Positions 1 to 11,097 of a stretch of DNA of 64,000 nt are shown here, piece by piece (within the stretch, counting starts at the first letter, position 1; each line of letters opens with the position of its first letter). The notes under the pieces were generated by a model, which had not been told where the DNA came from, did no database searches, and saw only the letters and a list, made by a program, of their open reading frames with translations. The DNA is taken from the NCBI GenBank assembly GCA_946408595.1, contig CAMJSX010000001.1:1-64000 (forward strand), given 5' to 3'. A program made the translations under genes and the position numbers. This DNA is from an uncultured Candidatus Saccharibacteria bacterium (lineage in GTDB: Bacteria; Patescibacteriota; Saccharimonadia; Saccharimonadales; Saccharimonadaceae).

Positions 1-118
1 CTATCTATTATACCACGAAAATGCAAAAACAAAAATCCTTATGATTGCATTTTTTAAGAAAGTGCAATAGACTAAAGGTGAGTAGTAAAAATTAGTTAAA
101 AATGTGGAGGAAATTCCG

Positions 119-337
119 ATGGGATATTTAGAGGAAATGCTTTTGAGAAATGGAGTCATCTTCCGTTCGCCAGATGGCTCCAGTTCTTATATTGAGGGGA
201 GCTTAGTTTCCAATTCTTTAGTTGTGCGAAATTCATCTGGTTGGGTGACTCACCGAATCGAGCGCTCGGCTAATGGCGTTGATTTGATTGTCAGAAACAC
301 TTCAACTGGCCTGGTTGAAATGCGAATTGCGGCTTAA
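119..337 (+). CDS. small hypothetical protein
   Basis: ORF with GGAGG about 8 nt upstream of ATG at 119; no recognised family. Confidence 0.55.
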   Translation: MGYLEEMLLRNGVIFRSPDGSSSYIEGSLVSNSLVVRNSSGWVTHRIERSANGVDLIVRNTSTGLVEMRIAA

Positions 338-339
338 AT

Positions 340-1251
340 TTAGCTCCAAAAGCCACGCTTCTTGGCGCCTTTGAATTCTTCTAATAGTTCTTTTTGCTTG
401 CGGGATAAGTTCTTTGGAGTCTCTACAATGATGGTGACGATGTGTGGACCGCGATCGCCGTCGGCTCTAAATGGTACACCATGCCCGGACAACTTGAATG
501 GAGTGCCGGATTGGGTGCCAGCTGGGACTTTCATACGAACTATACCGTCTACCGTTTCAACATCAATTTCGCAACCGAGGGCGGCATCTACCATGTCGAT
601 TTTTTGTTCGGAAAGAATAATGGCGCCTTCCCTAGTTAGTGACTTGTGTGGTTTCACACGTATGCGGACATACAAATCGCCACGCTCGGTAGAGCCTTCT
701 GGAGCTGGGCCACCTTTGCCGTGTAGTCTAATTGACATGCCGTCGTCAATGCCGGCAGGGATTTTGACTTTGAGGTCTTTGCCGTCCACGGTGACAGCTT
801 TGGTGGTACCAAAAATGGCTTCTTCAAATGTCAGTGTTACTGAAGTTTGGTAATCTGCGCCCCTTCTTGGTCTTCTCGCACCACCGGCGCCGAAACCAAA
901 TAAACTACCTAGAATATCATCAAAGGCTGTACCGCCACCGAAATCGAAATTAAACGTCTGACCGTTGAAGTTGAAGTTCCCGCCGGCAAATGGATTTCCA
1001 CTATAAGCGCCACCAGCAGCGCCACCAACGCCGGCATGGCCAAATTGATCGTAGCGCGCACGTTTTTGCTTGTCTGATAATACGTCGTGGGCTTCGTTGA
1101 TTTCCTTGAACTTGGCTTCTGCTTCTTTATCACCTGGATTTTTGTCTGGATGGTATTTGACAGCTAATTTACGGTAAGCTTTTTTAATCTCATCATCGGA
1201 CGCGTTTTTGGACACGCCTAAAACTTCATAATAATCACGTTTTTCTGCCAT
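340..1251 (-). CDS. dnaJ: DnaJ-class (Hsp40) co-chaperone without zinc-finger (CbpA/type II-like)
   Basis: J domain [36 protein letters not shown] with HPD motif, G/F-rich region, C-terminal substrate-binding domains; no CxxCxGxG repeats. Confidence 0.93.
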   Translation of the reverse strand: MAEKRDYYEVLGVSKNASDDEIKKAYRKLAVKYHPDKNPGDKEAEAKFKEINEAHDVLSDKQKRARYDQFGHAGVGGAAGGAYSGNPFAGGNFNFNGQTFNFDFGGGTAFDDILGSLFGFGAGGARRPRRGADYQTSVTLTFEEAIFGTTKAVTVDGKDLKVKIPAGIDDGMSIRLHGKGGPAPEGSTERGDLYVRIRVKPHKSLTREGAIILSEQKIDMVDAALGCEIDVETVDGIVRMKVPAGTQSGTPFKLSGHGVPFRADGDRGPHIVTIIVETPKNLSRKQKELLEEFKGAKKRGFWS

Positions 1252-1269
1252 AATATATATTATATACAA

Positions 1270-1296
1270 CTAGCACTCAAAAAGCAAGAGTGCTAG
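1270..1296 (-). promoter_or_regulatory. CIRCE-type operator upstream of dnaJ
   Basis: CTAGCACTC-N9-GAGTGCTAG inverted repeat; CIRCE consensus TTAGCACTC-N9-GAGTGCTAA. Confidence 0.85.
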
Positions 1297-1308
1297 TTAT
1301 CACTATTG

Positions 1309-2352
1309 TTATAATTCGTTAACTAATTTGACAACTTCTTTTGGTAGTTTCGGGTTGGTGTCGTAGTCTAGCAAGAACTTCAAGTCTGAGACTAGGCGCC
1401 AGCTATCATTTACCTTGGCAATAACCATCCTGTATGTGTCATGGAGGGTATTGTCTGGGTTGATTGTATCACCCTCTTCCTCTTCTAATGTCGCTTGGTC
1501 GTACAATTCTTCATCATAAATAGCAACTTTAACACCGCAGAATTTGCCACCACCGAAACATTTAATGGTAGATAATTTTGCCATGTCATAATCGTTTGCA
1601 AGGTTGGCGATTCTTCCATAGATGACTGCGTTAATGGCTTCTGACTCGGTTTCTAATACTTGAGTATCTAATTCTGAGTTGGCGTTTGAATCGTAGGTTA
1701 GACCATCTGGCACTTCAATTGAAATTTGACTAAATGGTGAGGAGAAATCCACAAACTCAACATAGTACTTTGAGATTTCTTTACCGGTGTTTTGCAGATA
1801 TTTCACTGCTTCGTCCCTGTAACCAAAATCTGCATCAACTACTACACAGAAATCTGGGCCACCACTATCTTCGCAGGTCCCGTAACCCAGAATATAGTTG
1901 TATTTATATACCGGAAGGTCTTCGAGAATGTCATACTCTTCTGTCATCTCTAATGCTGCTTCGGCAAATTCTAGCCCAACAACGCCGTCGGCAATTGTTG
2001 CATCTTCTTCATGCGTTTCGTACCAATCCATTGTGGACGGGTCGTTTGGGTTCAAAACGACATAAACGACCTTTGTTTCACCTTCTTTTACAGCGACATG
2101 TTGAGTTTCGGCGTCAAACCCTTCCCGTGAGATTTCAATATCATATTCTCCTGGTCTGATTTTTCTTTCTCCATTTGTCACTTGTTCACCATTCATCAGA
2201 ATTTTGGAATCACTTGGTGCGACCAAAAAATCTATAGTCGCTGAGAAAATCTTATTCCAAATCATTATGCCTACTGATACGCCTACAATTAGAAGCACGA
2301 ATGCTGCGGCGACGCCAATTAAAAGTCCTCTTGCTCTTCTAGAAGAATCCAT
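1309..2352 (-). CDS. membrane-anchored PEGA-domain-like protein
   Basis: N-terminal TM; PSDSKILMNGEQVTNGERKIRPGEYDIEISREGFDAETQHVAVKEGE resembles PEGA domain. Confidence 0.6.
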   Translation of the reverse strand: MDSSRRARGLLIGVAAAFVLLIVGVSVGIMIWNKIFSATIDFLVAPSDSKILMNGEQVTNGERKIRPGEYDIEISREGFDAETQHVAVKEGETKVVYVVLNPNDPSTMDWYETHEEDATIADGVVGLEFAEAALEMTEEYDILEDLPVYKYNYILGYGTCEDSGGPDFCVVVDADFGYRDEAVKYLQNTGKEISKYYVEFVDFSSPFSQISIEVPDGLTYDSNANSELDTQVLETESEAINAVIYGRIANLANDYDMAKLSTIKCFGGGKFCGVKVAIYDEELYDQATLEEEEGDTINPDNTLHDTYRMVIAKVNDSWRLVSDLKFLLDYDTNPKLPKEVVKLVNEL

Positions 2353-3725
2353 TAATTTCCTCCTACATATCTAAAAATTGTATATTTTCCTCGGCTATCC
2401 CCGTAATAACCTTTTTTGCCATACTTCTCGTTTAGGTTGAACATCTTGCCGGTATATTGGCGCAGGGCGGCCATTGCTAGGTCACCGTATTTGCTGTAAT
2501 CACCGGTGTACATCATAATATGACCATAGCCAGTGGATGATACCCTTTTAACAACTAAAATATCGCCTGGTCTTAGATTGGTGGTGTTGCCGATATTTTC
2601 AACTCTCTGCCATTTTTTTGATTTGTCCATATAATCATATAGGGCAGAGGTGCCACTATTGTGTTTCCAATCTGGATCAACACCAGAAGACCTTACCACG
2701 GCAGCTACGAAGACGCCACAGTCACGGTACTCACCAATGTCTTTACCACGAACCTTTCTAATGGCCTCTCGGTAGGTGATTTTAACATCGTTGTTGCAGA
2801 TGTTCTTGCGTTTCGTCCAATCTACCAATTGTCCACCATGTAAACACATACCTTTATCATCTGGCCAGGCCATGTTTACTGCATTGGCTGCTAGAATACC
2901 ACCACTAGTGCCGTCACCAACTACCTCGCCACCACCACTTTGTCCACCGCCAAAAGAACAGCTACCTGATAATGTTGTCGGAGAAACACCTGAAAAGTAT
3001 TTAGCGGAACTCAAGCGTGCGTGATAGGCTTTCCAGGCTGCTGGAGTTCTAGTTTCACTTAACTCTGATAAACTATTTGGTGCGTAATCGTTGTAGTATT
3101 TGCCATTGTGCGTAGTCCAGAAGGATGAACCTGGAACCTCATAGCGTCGGTAAATCAAGAATGTGGCTTCTTCGAGACTCATTGAGTTGAGTTTATCTGG
3201 GCCAAAACTGCCAGCTAATTCTTGAATCATGTAACCGGTCTGTGCTCTAATTGAGCCTACCCACAGATTGTTCTCGTCCGCATACTCTTGCAATCTTTGC
3301 ACACGTCCGGCCGTGGTCCATTGAACTAGACCAAAACCGCCTTTAAAGGTCTTGGCTCCGTTGTCAAAGGCTCTCCAGCCCTCTTCGACAATTTTGCCAC
3401 CTTCAATTACTCTAGTATTAAAGCTTGACTCTCTTTTGATGTTTCCTGCTACTGCCAATGCTGAATCATGCGTGTAGCCTTCTTGCATAAGCATGCCAAT
3501 CACAATGCTAGCATTTCTTTCTTGATCATATTCTAGGTCTGCCTCGTCAAAACACACTGAAGGACGTGGTTCGTAGAACAAAATATTGTTCTGGGCATAC
3601 CAATCTAGTTGTTCTTCTGTAATTGCCATCGCCGGAATTGGCGAAAGCCCAATGAACATTGAGGCTAGGCAAATGCAAATAAGTTCTTGATAAAATCTTT
3701 TCACCATAACCATATTATAACACAC
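2352..3725 (-). CDS. secreted peptidoglycan hydrolase: phage-tail-lysozyme-like domain plus C-terminal CHAP/NlpC-P60-like domain
   Basis: signal peptide; GMLMQEGYTHDSALAVAGNIKRESSFN...GFGLVQWT (Phage_lysozyme2-like); YRDCGVFVAAVV...GDILVVKR..GHIMMYTG (cysteine peptidase-like); next to VirB4. Confidence 0.72.
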   Translation of the reverse strand: MCYNMVMVKRFYQELICICLASMFIGLSPIPAMAITEEQLDWYAQNNILFYEPRPSVCFDEADLEYDQERNASIVIGMLMQEGYTHDSALAVAGNIKRESSFNTRVIEGGKIVEEGWRAFDNGAKTFKGGFGLVQWTTAGRVQRLQEYADENNLWVGSIRAQTGYMIQELAGSFGPDKLNSMSLEEATFLIYRRYEVPGSSFWTTHNGKYYNDYAPNSLSELSETRTPAAWKAYHARLSSAKYFSGVSPTTLSGSCSFGGGQSGGGEVVGDGTSGGILAANAVNMAWPDDKGMCLHGGQLVDWTKRKNICNNDVKITYREAIRKVRGKDIGEYRDCGVFVAAVVRSSGVDPDWKHNSGTSALYDYMDKSKKWQRVENIGNTTNLRPGDILVVKRVSSTGYGHIMMYTGDYSKYGDLAMAALRQYTGKMFNLNEKYGKKGYYGDSRGKYTIFRYVGGN

Positions 3726-5539
3726 TAACGTGCGGCTTTTGGATTTGTAGTAATGAGGCTTTCTTCTGTTTCTGAGGCAATGATTTGAATGTGAACGTGA
3801 TTTTGGCCGGCGAAGAATAACCCTTGTCCAACTGGGAAGTTTGCTAACCTACGCTTCTCTTCTTCCGTGAGCTTGAAGACGTCAGAAAGTACATCTACTG
3901 CTGAGGCAGATTGTTTCAAAAGAAGCTGCATGGATGAGTTTGCCACAATTGCGCGGCCCATTTTTGAGCTCATGAAGTCTTCGACGTCCTGAGTGATCGT
4001 CGTGAGGCCAAGATAATACTTACGAGCACGCTTCGCGAGTGAGAACAAGAAGTTCGCCGAGTCGTCATATTTCATTAGCTGCCAGGCCTCATCCACGATT
4101 AGTAGGCGTTTCTTTTGTTCTGCCCTTACAATATTCCAAATATGTGACAGGACGATGTACATTGCTACTGGACGAAGTTCATCTTCGAGGTCACGGATGT
4201 TGAATACTACCATTTGGTTATTGATGTCTACGTTTGATTGCTGAGAGAAAATACCAGCGAAGGTACCGGTCGTGTATTTACGAAGCCTTTGTGCGAGCTG
4301 TGGACCAGTCCCTTCCATGTGCAATAAAGTATCATATAAATTCAATATGGTCGGTGGGGTTGATTGATGCGTTAATGGGTCGGCAGTGATTCCCGCTCTG
4401 GCATAGGTATCAATTAGTGCCTGATCTAGATCGGCTTCTTCGTTGGCGGTAAGAGCTGGCACCACTTGGCCACCTGCAGTTAATTGGTTGCCACCTAGCA
4501 TTAATCTAAACAAACCATGGAGCGTTACTAAGTTTGCCCGCAAAGCATCGTTGGCGTCTTCTTTATCTACAACTTTTGGCAAATCAAATGGGTTAATACG
4601 AACGTCTGAATTCAAAGACAAACGAATATATGAGCCGCCGACGGCGTCACAAAGCTTCTGATACTCGTTTTCTGGGTCGATAATCAAAATTTCTGAGCCA
4701 ATCATCATGGAACGCAAGGCCTCAAGCTTCACAGTAAAAGATTTACCTGCACCAGATTTAGCGAAGACAACCATGTTTGCGTTTTCAAGCGAGAATCTGT
4801 CGAAGATAACTAGACCATTGTTGTGCATATTCACACCATATAGAATACCTTTATCCTGCGTCAAATCTGCCGACGTGAATGGGAAGGATGTAGAAATAGC
4901 TCCCGTGTTCATATTGCGACGAATTTGCAATTGGTCTGAACATTGTGGCATGATGGAATTAAGCCCTTGCTCTTGTTGGGAAGCTGCCACCTTCGAGAAA
5001 ATCATTTGCTGGCCAAAAATTGTTTCAATTTTTTGTTGAACAAATTTTAGTTCATCCAAGGAATCTGCCCAAAGTGTGACATAAAGACCAAAACGGAAGA
5101 ATCTTTCGGCACCTACCTGCAATTGGTCACGTAGTTCCTCGGCATCGTTAATGGCTGCTTCAAGCTCTGGATCACGGACACGGCCTTTTTCAGCATTTAA
5201 ACTCAACGATGCTTCAAGCTGGGTAACTTTGGTTCTCAAGTTTTTCATCACCACGGCTGACTCAACTGGGTAAATATACATTGATACGTCAACAACTTCA
5301 TCCATATTAATAATTGGTGAAATCCAACCCGTATAAAGTGACCTTGGATAACCATACACATATAATGTACGACCATATTTCGTGCCCAATCTAAAATAGT
5401 CGGCATGAATTTCGATTGCTGATGGCGAAATCAAATCGCGAAGAGTGTTAGTACCTTGTTCGAATGCTTGCTGAATTTCTGCGGCTTCCATCGCTTCGGC
5501 TTGCGCGGCGATTTGTGCAGGTGTTAATCTTCTAGACAT
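3725..5539 (-). CDS. VirB4/TraC-family T4SS ATPase
   Basis: Walker A FAKSGAGKSFTVK; Walker B LLIVDEAWQLM; VirB4-type architecture. Confidence 0.9.
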   Translation of the reverse strand: MSRRLTPAQIAAQAEAMEAAEIQQAFEQGTNTLRDLISPSAIEIHADYFRLGTKYGRTLYVYGYPRSLYTGWISPIINMDEVVDVSMYIYPVESAVVMKNLRTKVTQLEASLSLNAEKGRVRDPELEAAINDAEELRDQLQVGAERFFRFGLYVTLWADSLDELKFVQQKIETIFGQQMIFSKVAASQQEQGLNSIMPQCSDQLQIRRNMNTGAISTSFPFTSADLTQDKGILYGVNMHNNGLVIFDRFSLENANMVVFAKSGAGKSFTVKLEALRSMMIGSEILIIDPENEYQKLCDAVGGSYIRLSLNSDVRINPFDLPKVVDKEDANDALRANLVTLHGLFRLMLGGNQLTAGGQVVPALTANEEADLDQALIDTYARAGITADPLTHQSTPPTILNLYDTLLHMEGTGPQLAQRLRKYTTGTFAGIFSQQSNVDINNQMVVFNIRDLEDELRPVAMYIVLSHIWNIVRAEQKKRLLIVDEAWQLMKYDDSANFLFSLAKRARKYYLGLTTITQDVEDFMSSKMGRAIVANSSMQLLLKQSASAVDVLSDVFKLTEEEKRRLANFPVGQGLFFAGQNHVHIQIIASETEESLITTNPKAAR

Positions 5540-6407
5540 TTTGCTTTTCTCCCTTCCTCACGTACAATGTGGATAGTTTTGAGAAATCTACCAACGGTTC
5601 CCTAACTGCAGTGTCTGGGTTGTTGAAGTTATAATATAGTTCTGCTAATTGCTTCGTGCTCAATCTCACTGAATGAATACCGATTTGGAATAGACCCGAA
5701 ATAACCGAATCTACCCGGTTGGTTAATTCGGATAGCGCCTTGTCATAAGTGGCGCGGTCGATTCTGGTAATTTCTGGCGCTTTGGCTTTTGAGAATGATT
5801 TAAACAAATTCTTGGTCTGTTGTAATACTTTTTCGGCATCTGGCGAGGTATAGTAAGGAATGATAATAAAGAATGACTTATCCATAATGTTAGCTTCTTG
5901 TGACAACACGTCAATGAAGTTGATATAGTCGTCCATCAACACACCAAGCAACATATTGTCGTTGTTGCGACGAATTTCTGACAATTTTTCAATGTATGGT
6001 CCGATATCAACTCTTTGTGAGCGAACTAGAATCTGAGTGGTGAATTTTAATGAGTTCAAGAAATTCTGGTATGAATACTCTACAGCTTCGCGTTCGACAT
6101 CACTCATGAGATCGAAGTTGATGGATTTACAAGCTACGACTGCACGGAAAGAACCATCTTTCATAATCACTACGTTATCGCGAAGCTCTGAAATGAGGAG
6201 GGTCGCCTGCGTGGATGTCGGGATGTCTTTATTTGGCGATGTTGGCATACTTTGTTGGGCCATCATTGCCGCTGAACCCATCATCTGCATATTTTGTGGT
6301 GGCATGTTTTGTTGCGACATCATCTGCTGCGGAGTTTGCCCAGGCAAAACCATTTGCGGTCCACCCGAATTCATCTGCCCATTTTGTTGATTTTGTTGTG
6401 GATTCAT
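5532..6407 (-). CDS. TraC/VirB4 N-terminal-like T4SS-associated protein
   Basis: Q/M-rich N-terminus then TLLISELRDNVVIMKDGSFRAVVACKSINFDLMSDVEREAVEYSYQNFLNSL; overlaps the VirB4 start. Confidence 0.65.
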   Translation of the reverse strand: MNPQQNQQNGQMNSGGPQMVLPGQTPQQMMSQQNMPPQNMQMMGSAAMMAQQSMPTSPNKDIPTSTQATLLISELRDNVVIMKDGSFRAVVACKSINFDLMSDVEREAVEYSYQNFLNSLKFTTQILVRSQRVDIGPYIEKLSEIRRNNDNMLLGVLMDDYINFIDVLSQEANIMDKSFFIIIPYYTSPDAEKVLQQTKNLFKSFSKAKAPEITRIDRATYDKALSELTNRVDSVISGLFQIGIHSVRLSTKQLAELYYNFNNPDTAVREPLVDFSKLSTLYVRKGEKQNV

Positions 6408-6410
6408 CTT

Positions 6411-7469
6411 TTAATGCAGGGAGACAAATACTTCCCCTTCTTCCTTTCCTTTTATTCGGTTAGCTTCCTTCGCAATGGTTGAAACAGTATAGTCAGAATT
6501 ATTAGCTAATTCCATTATACTATTTTTTGTGAGTTTTGTAGAACCTTTTTTGGTCTCTATCTCACCAGTACCAATTGACCCGCGTTGATTCTTAATCGTT
6601 GTATCGCCCAGCTCGAGCTCATTGCCTTTAGCAATCGCGCCACGCATTTTTTCAATTTCTGCTTCGTGCTCAGCTTTTTGTCTGGCCATTTCCTCTTCGT
6701 ATTTTCTTCTTTCTTCTTCAAACTTTTTGCGTTCTTCTTCCAGTCTAGCTTGTTCTTCCTGAATTCTTTTTTGCTCTTCTTCACGGAGTCTTTTTTCTTC
6801 TGCACGAAGTCTTTCTTCTTCTTCACGAAGTTTTCTTTCTTCTTCAGCTCTTTTTTGTTCTTTCTCGTTTCTTTTGGCTTCACGTCGGCTAACTTCGGTT
6901 TGAACACTTTCTTTCGCTTCTTGTCGCCTGATGGTTTGATTCTGGCTGATAGCTCTTTCCAAATTCTTTGATTCATAGCTATCGAACATATCCGTCGTAG
7001 CGTTGGCTTCTGCAATCAAATCTTCACGCATTGAATTATTGCCAGCGCCTTTAATGGCATAGCCTTCAGTATCTACAATGTCTGCAAGGAATGACAACCT
7101 GTGGGTAGCTTCTTCGCTTGAAAGATTTCTAGTTCTAACTTTTTCGATGATTTTTGGCGCGGTAATTAAAATGGTTGACTCCCTTTGTCCAGGTGCCCAA
7201 ATTCTTGTATGTGGCTTCAAATAGTAGGATACGATTGCGGCGAGATAGGTTTCCATTGGCTGGTCTTTTTTCAGTGGCAAAGCCAGCACCAAAAAGAATA
7301 ATGCGAATGGGACCGGGATAATCGCGAGCAATGGAAAAAGTTGGAACAACCCGACTGCTAGTGCGATCAGCCCACCGACAATTAAAAGGTATACAAACTG
7401 CCGGAAGCTAAACGGCCCGATCAATTTGTCGTCCGCCTCAACATCCTGAGGCACTTTATATTGCGCCAT
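6411..7469 (-). CDS. PrgI-family membrane protein with long E/K/R-rich coiled-coil extension
   Basis: MAQYKVPQDVEADDKLIGPFSFRQFVYLLIVGGLIAL...LPLKKDQPMETYLAAIVSYYLKP matches PrgI; then charged EE/KR heptad-like repeats. Confidence 0.8.
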   Translation of the reverse strand: MAQYKVPQDVEADDKLIGPFSFRQFVYLLIVGGLIALAVGLFQLFPLLAIIPVPFALFFLVLALPLKKDQPMETYLAAIVSYYLKPHTRIWAPGQRESTILITAPKIIEKVRTRNLSSEEATHRLSFLADIVDTEGYAIKGAGNNSMREDLIAEANATTDMFDSYESKNLERAISQNQTIRRQEAKESVQTEVSRREAKRNEKEQKRAEEERKLREEEERLRAEEKRLREEEQKRIQEEQARLEEERKKFEEERRKYEEEMARQKAEHEAEIEKMRGAIAKGNELELGDTTIKNQRGSIGTGEIETKKGSTKLTKNSIMELANNSDYTVSTIAKEANRIKGKEEGEVFVSLH

Positions 7470-7515
7470 ATAATATATATTATAACATAACTATAGTGAA
7501 TTAAAACCACAAGAA

Positions 7516-7543
7516 AAAACCGCCAATTACGTTTGGCGGTTTT
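7516..7543. terminator. bidirectional stem-loop terminator
   Basis: AAAACCGCCA-aattacgtt-TGGCGGTTTT; overlaps the VirB6-like stop codon. Confidence 0.7.
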
Positions 7544-10500
7544 ATTCTTCTTGGTCGTCTAGGTGTTCGAAGAAGAAGTTGCCTAGTAATTCTTCTAGTT
7601 TCGAGAATAGTTCGTTTCTATCGGCTCGTGAACCGTGGTTCTTCACATAGTCTTTATACTGGACCACTACCTCACCATCGGCGCCGAATTCATGCTCTAG
7701 AAAATCCATGGATTCTTCGTAGAAGCTAGCATCTGGGTCTGGATCGTCGCCAGATTCATCGAGTATTTTGTGCAGTTCACTTGTTACTCTTACTCTAGTC
7801 GATTTATCACTGTATGGTGATTTGGCTCTAGGTGCGCTATCTCCAGAAGAATCTTCTTGGCTTTTGTTTGCTTTTTTCTCCTTAAGCTCTTTCTCTTTCT
7901 GATCAAGATAGCGATAGATTTCGTCTTTATCATCCAAGTTGAGCATTTGTCTGAGCCAGTCTTTGGCGTTGTTTGAAGCACCAGACCTTCTCGTGGTGTA
8001 TATTTGTTCGAGCTTACCAGTACCATCAAGAATCTTTCTAAGTTGGACACCAGCTATGCCTCTCTTGAGGGCAGCTAGATCTTTTCTGCGCTTCTCGTTT
8101 CTCTTCTTAGAGTCGGTGATATCATTGTATTTGTTCTCAATTTCAGATTTAGCATTTTCGTAACGTTGTTTACGGTCTGCCAAAGTAGCGTCGCTTTCAT
8201 CTTTATCGTTCAAATACATGTCAATCAAATGCTCTATCGTTGGGTCGCGATAGTCTGTTCTCATACCAAGAATCTGCCCAGTCGTTTGATCCTTAAAGTA
8301 ATCGTAGGTTTTTCTGCGGAAGTATTCTTTGGCGTCTTGATTGCCATAAAGACCACTCTTCTTATCGTCCCATACTGCAGATAATTCATATACAGGCTCT
8401 TTGGTGTCTGGGTCAATCACTAGGTTGCCATCTTCGTCTTTCTTCTGGCTTAACTCATAGCCAGTCCAGAATTTTACTGCGCTGTTGATTTGTTCGCTAC
8501 CAGATAACCATTTGAGGCTTGATGACAAGAAGGCCGGTTCAAATGCGGTTTGAATTTGCTCGCGTTTCTCCATCCATCCTTTGACGTCCCATTCATTTTG
8601 TGGGTTTTCTTCGTCAAATCCGTAAGCTTTCTTCAAGCTTTCGTCGAGGTTAGAGAATGCTGTTCTTTCGATATTATCAAGTGAAGTACCTTCTATAAGC
8701 TTTACTAGATCTTTTTTAGCGAATACCTTTTCGCCGTTTGGCTCATAATGGTAACCTTTAATATACTCATCATAAGTGACTATTGGCTCTTTACGTTTAT
8801 TTTTATTATAAACGTTTGCCGTTTCTAGATTGATATATTTACCAAAGCGTCTCAAAACTGGGTCATTGTCTTTTACTTCAAACATCAAGAAGCTGGCTAG
8901 AGATTGTGAGGCATGAGTACCGAGCTCCACGCCATTCTCTAATATATAATCCAGTTGTTTTTTGACTAAGTCTGTATCGCCACGTTGATTCAAGATTCTT
9001 AGGCCGGAAATAATCGTATCGATATTCATAATTGCATCTTGGCTTTTAGTCAATTCTGCTAATCTGTATTCAAGATCCTTCGTCGGAGGAGTAAGCTCAA
9101 AGTACTTCTGCATCTTGGCTTCCATAATCTTTTTCTGGGTATCAAAGACTTGCGACGCTGAAGCCGCTGCATATTGAGTGTCTACTTTACTGCCTTCCAT
9201 AATCTTATTCAAGGCGTCATACCTTGCTTGCGCCGCTGCTCGTGCAGTTGCATCGCCCGCAAAATGAAGTTTGTAATCCTCGCGGTCTCCTCTTAGGCCA
9301 GTCGGAGTGTCATATGTATAGCGATTTATCTCATCCATATGCGCATTAATCGCATCTTCAAATCTCTTATGACGACCAGCAGCATTAATTTGATCGATTC
9401 TTTCACCCCTTGCGCTTTCAGCAAACAGCTCGTCAGCCGCTTCCACATTGGCATTGTCTAAGGCCTTAAGTCTTGCTATTTGAGCGGCATTATTGCGATT
9501 CTTCACCGACTCGAGCTGACCCATGCCTTTATTCATATTATTCTTATGATACATAATTTGCTTTTGGTAGCGCATATTTCTAGCTTGGAGCTCGTAGGAT
9601 TCCTCACCTTCTGCCGATGGCGTGCCATCTTTGCGATAGTTTCTCATCGCAGCATAAGCCTGGCCACGTAGTTTCACTGTTGTAGCGTGTTCCGCCGTTT
9701 CCTCTTCACGCATAATCTTGCGATTTGACATGAATTGCATGAGTCTAAGTGATGGCGTATAGGCTTTGCTTGAGGCTAGGTTTTTTTGCTTCATAAGCTG
9801 GCGATTCGAATCTGCCCAAGCTCTGTTTATAGCAAGTGGTCTTGCAGCCAAACCTTGGATCTTGCCGTTGATGGTTGAGAGGAAGGTGCCGCTCATCTTC
9901 ATGAGTGACCATGAGAAGAATAATGGGAAGATTTGTACTGCTATACCTAGCATCAAGGTAAACCCATCCTTTGCGCTAGTAATAATAGCCCAACCCGCTA
10001 GGTTTGATGCTCCGAACAAAAGTGAGAACATTGGGTAGAACACCAACATTTGCGTTAACAACTTTTTCCATTTCTTGAATAGACTTTCGGTGTTTGGCAA
10101 CATGTAGGCCACCATAGCAAGTGGTGAAATCATAATAAGAAGCGCCACTACTGCTTGACGTAAGGCAATCGTGATTAAACCTGAAACTACTGATACAAGC
10201 GCACCTAATACTAGTGGGATTAGCATCCACACTGAACCCGTTTCAAAGGCAATGATGCCGGCGCCAATCGCTAGGGCTGTTCCGCCAGCCATTGATGAAT
10301 ACATCTGGGACAAGGTCACTCCTGAAATTGCGCCTGGTTCGAGGGATGCCATGGTAGATTCTTCGATTGAGGTGAAGACTCCTCGGAGACCATTACCTAC
10401 TATGTTCGATACATCTACCGCTATTGAACAGATGATGAAGCTGAGGTTCACTAGTATTGCCACCACAATCATCTTTGGCAAGATTTTTTTGATGCCGTAG

Positions 10501-10952
10501 TTTGTGATTCCTATGCCTGTAATTTGTGAATAAATCACCACTAGGAATAGGATGATAAAGACTATGTTTGTAATACCTCTTGCGTATTTCCAAATCTCAT
10601 AGATCGGCGTTCCGTCCTTCATTTCTACTGGTTTAATGATGAGAATTTGTTCAATTTTTTCATAGAGCCAGTCTACGGCTTCGGAGAATTTACCGGTCGT
10701 TGGACAAATCAGCCAGCTTAAGGCGCCTAAACTATCTTCACAGGAGACTGAGGTTTCTTGAGTGGTTGCGGTAGGCTCGGTAGTGGTTGGTTCTGTAGCT
10801 GGTTCAGTAGTTGGTGTTGTAGTGGTTGGTGGATCAGCATAAACGTTAGTAGTTGGGCCAACTGCCAAGATACCAAACATCCCTAAGATAGCAAAAAGAC
10901 AGCCAAAAATGGCTTTACCCAATCGATTTTTTGTCCATTTCTTTACCATCAT
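7542..10952 (-). CDS. VirB6/TrbL-like polytopic T4SS protein with long cytoplasmic C-terminus
   Basis: multi-TM region with FIILFLVVIYSQITGIGITNYGIKKILPKMIVVAILVNLSFIICSIAVD; start set at MMVKKW, with GGGAGG upstream. Confidence 0.75.
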   Translation of the reverse strand: MMVKKWTKNRLGKAIFGCLFAILGMFGILAVGPTTNVYADPPTTTTPTTEPATEPTTTEPTATTQETSVSCEDSLGALSWLICPTTGKFSEAVDWLYEKIEQILIIKPVEMKDGTPIYEIWKYARGITNIVFIILFLVVIYSQITGIGITNYGIKKILPKMIVVAILVNLSFIICSIAVDVSNIVGNGLRGVFTSIEESTMASLEPGAISGVTLSQMYSSMAGGTALAIGAGIIAFETGSVWMLIPLVLGALVSVVSGLITIALRQAVVALLIMISPLAMVAYMLPNTESLFKKWKKLLTQMLVFYPMFSLLFGASNLAGWAIITSAKDGFTLMLGIAVQIFPLFFSWSLMKMSGTFLSTINGKIQGLAARPLAINRAWADSNRQLMKQKNLASSKAYTPSLRLMQFMSNRKIMREEETAEHATTVKLRGQAYAAMRNYRKDGTPSAEGEESYELQARNMRYQKQIMYHKNNMNKGMGQLESVKNRNNAAQIARLKALDNANVEAADELFAESARGERIDQINAAGRHKRFEDAINAHMDEINRYTYDTPTGLRGDREDYKLHFAGDATARAAAQARYDALNKIMEGSKVDTQYAAASASQVFDTQKKIMEAKMQKYFELTPPTKDLEYRLAELTKSQDAIMNIDTIISGLRILNQRGDTDLVKKQLDYILENGVELGTHASQSLASFLMFEVKDNDPVLRRFGKYINLETANVYNKNKRKEPIVTYDEYIKGYHYEPNGEKVFAKKDLVKLIEGTSLDNIERTAFSNLDESLKKAYGFDEENPQNEWDVKGWMEKREQIQTAFEPAFLSSSLKWLSGSEQINSAVKFWTGYELSQKKDEDGNLVIDPDTKEPVYELSAVWDDKKSGLYGNQDAKEYFRRKTYDYFKDQTTGQILGMRTDYRDPTIEHLIDMYLNDKDESDATLADRKQRYENAKSEIENKYNDITDSKKRNEKRRKDLAALKRGIAGVQLRKILDGTGKLEQIYTTRRSGASNNAKDWLRQMLNLDDKDEIYRYLDQKEKELKEKKANKSQEDSSGDSAPRAKSPYSDKSTRVRVTSELHKILDESGDDPDPDASFYEESMDFLEHEFGADGEVVVQYKDYVKNHGSRADRNELFSKLEELLGNFFFEHLDDQEE

Positions 10953-11097
10953 AGTAAAAATCGCCTCCCTTTTAAAGGCGTACAATTATTATAGCACACA
11001 TAAGCGGTTTTGTCAATAACTTATCTGGGGTTTTTCCGGGGTTGGACTTTTGTTTAAAATATGCTAATATTAAATTAACTTAATCATGGATTTTTAA

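Noticed and set aside
362-853. 163-aa plus-strand ORF opposite dnaJ
   Set aside because: Antisense shadow ORF of a well-supported DnaJ; no RBS or recognisable domain.
6650-6900. Repetitive ttcttctt tract as a tandem repeat/CRISPR-like array
   Set aside because: It encodes the E/K/R-rich coiled coil of the PrgI-like protein; no spacer-repeat pattern.
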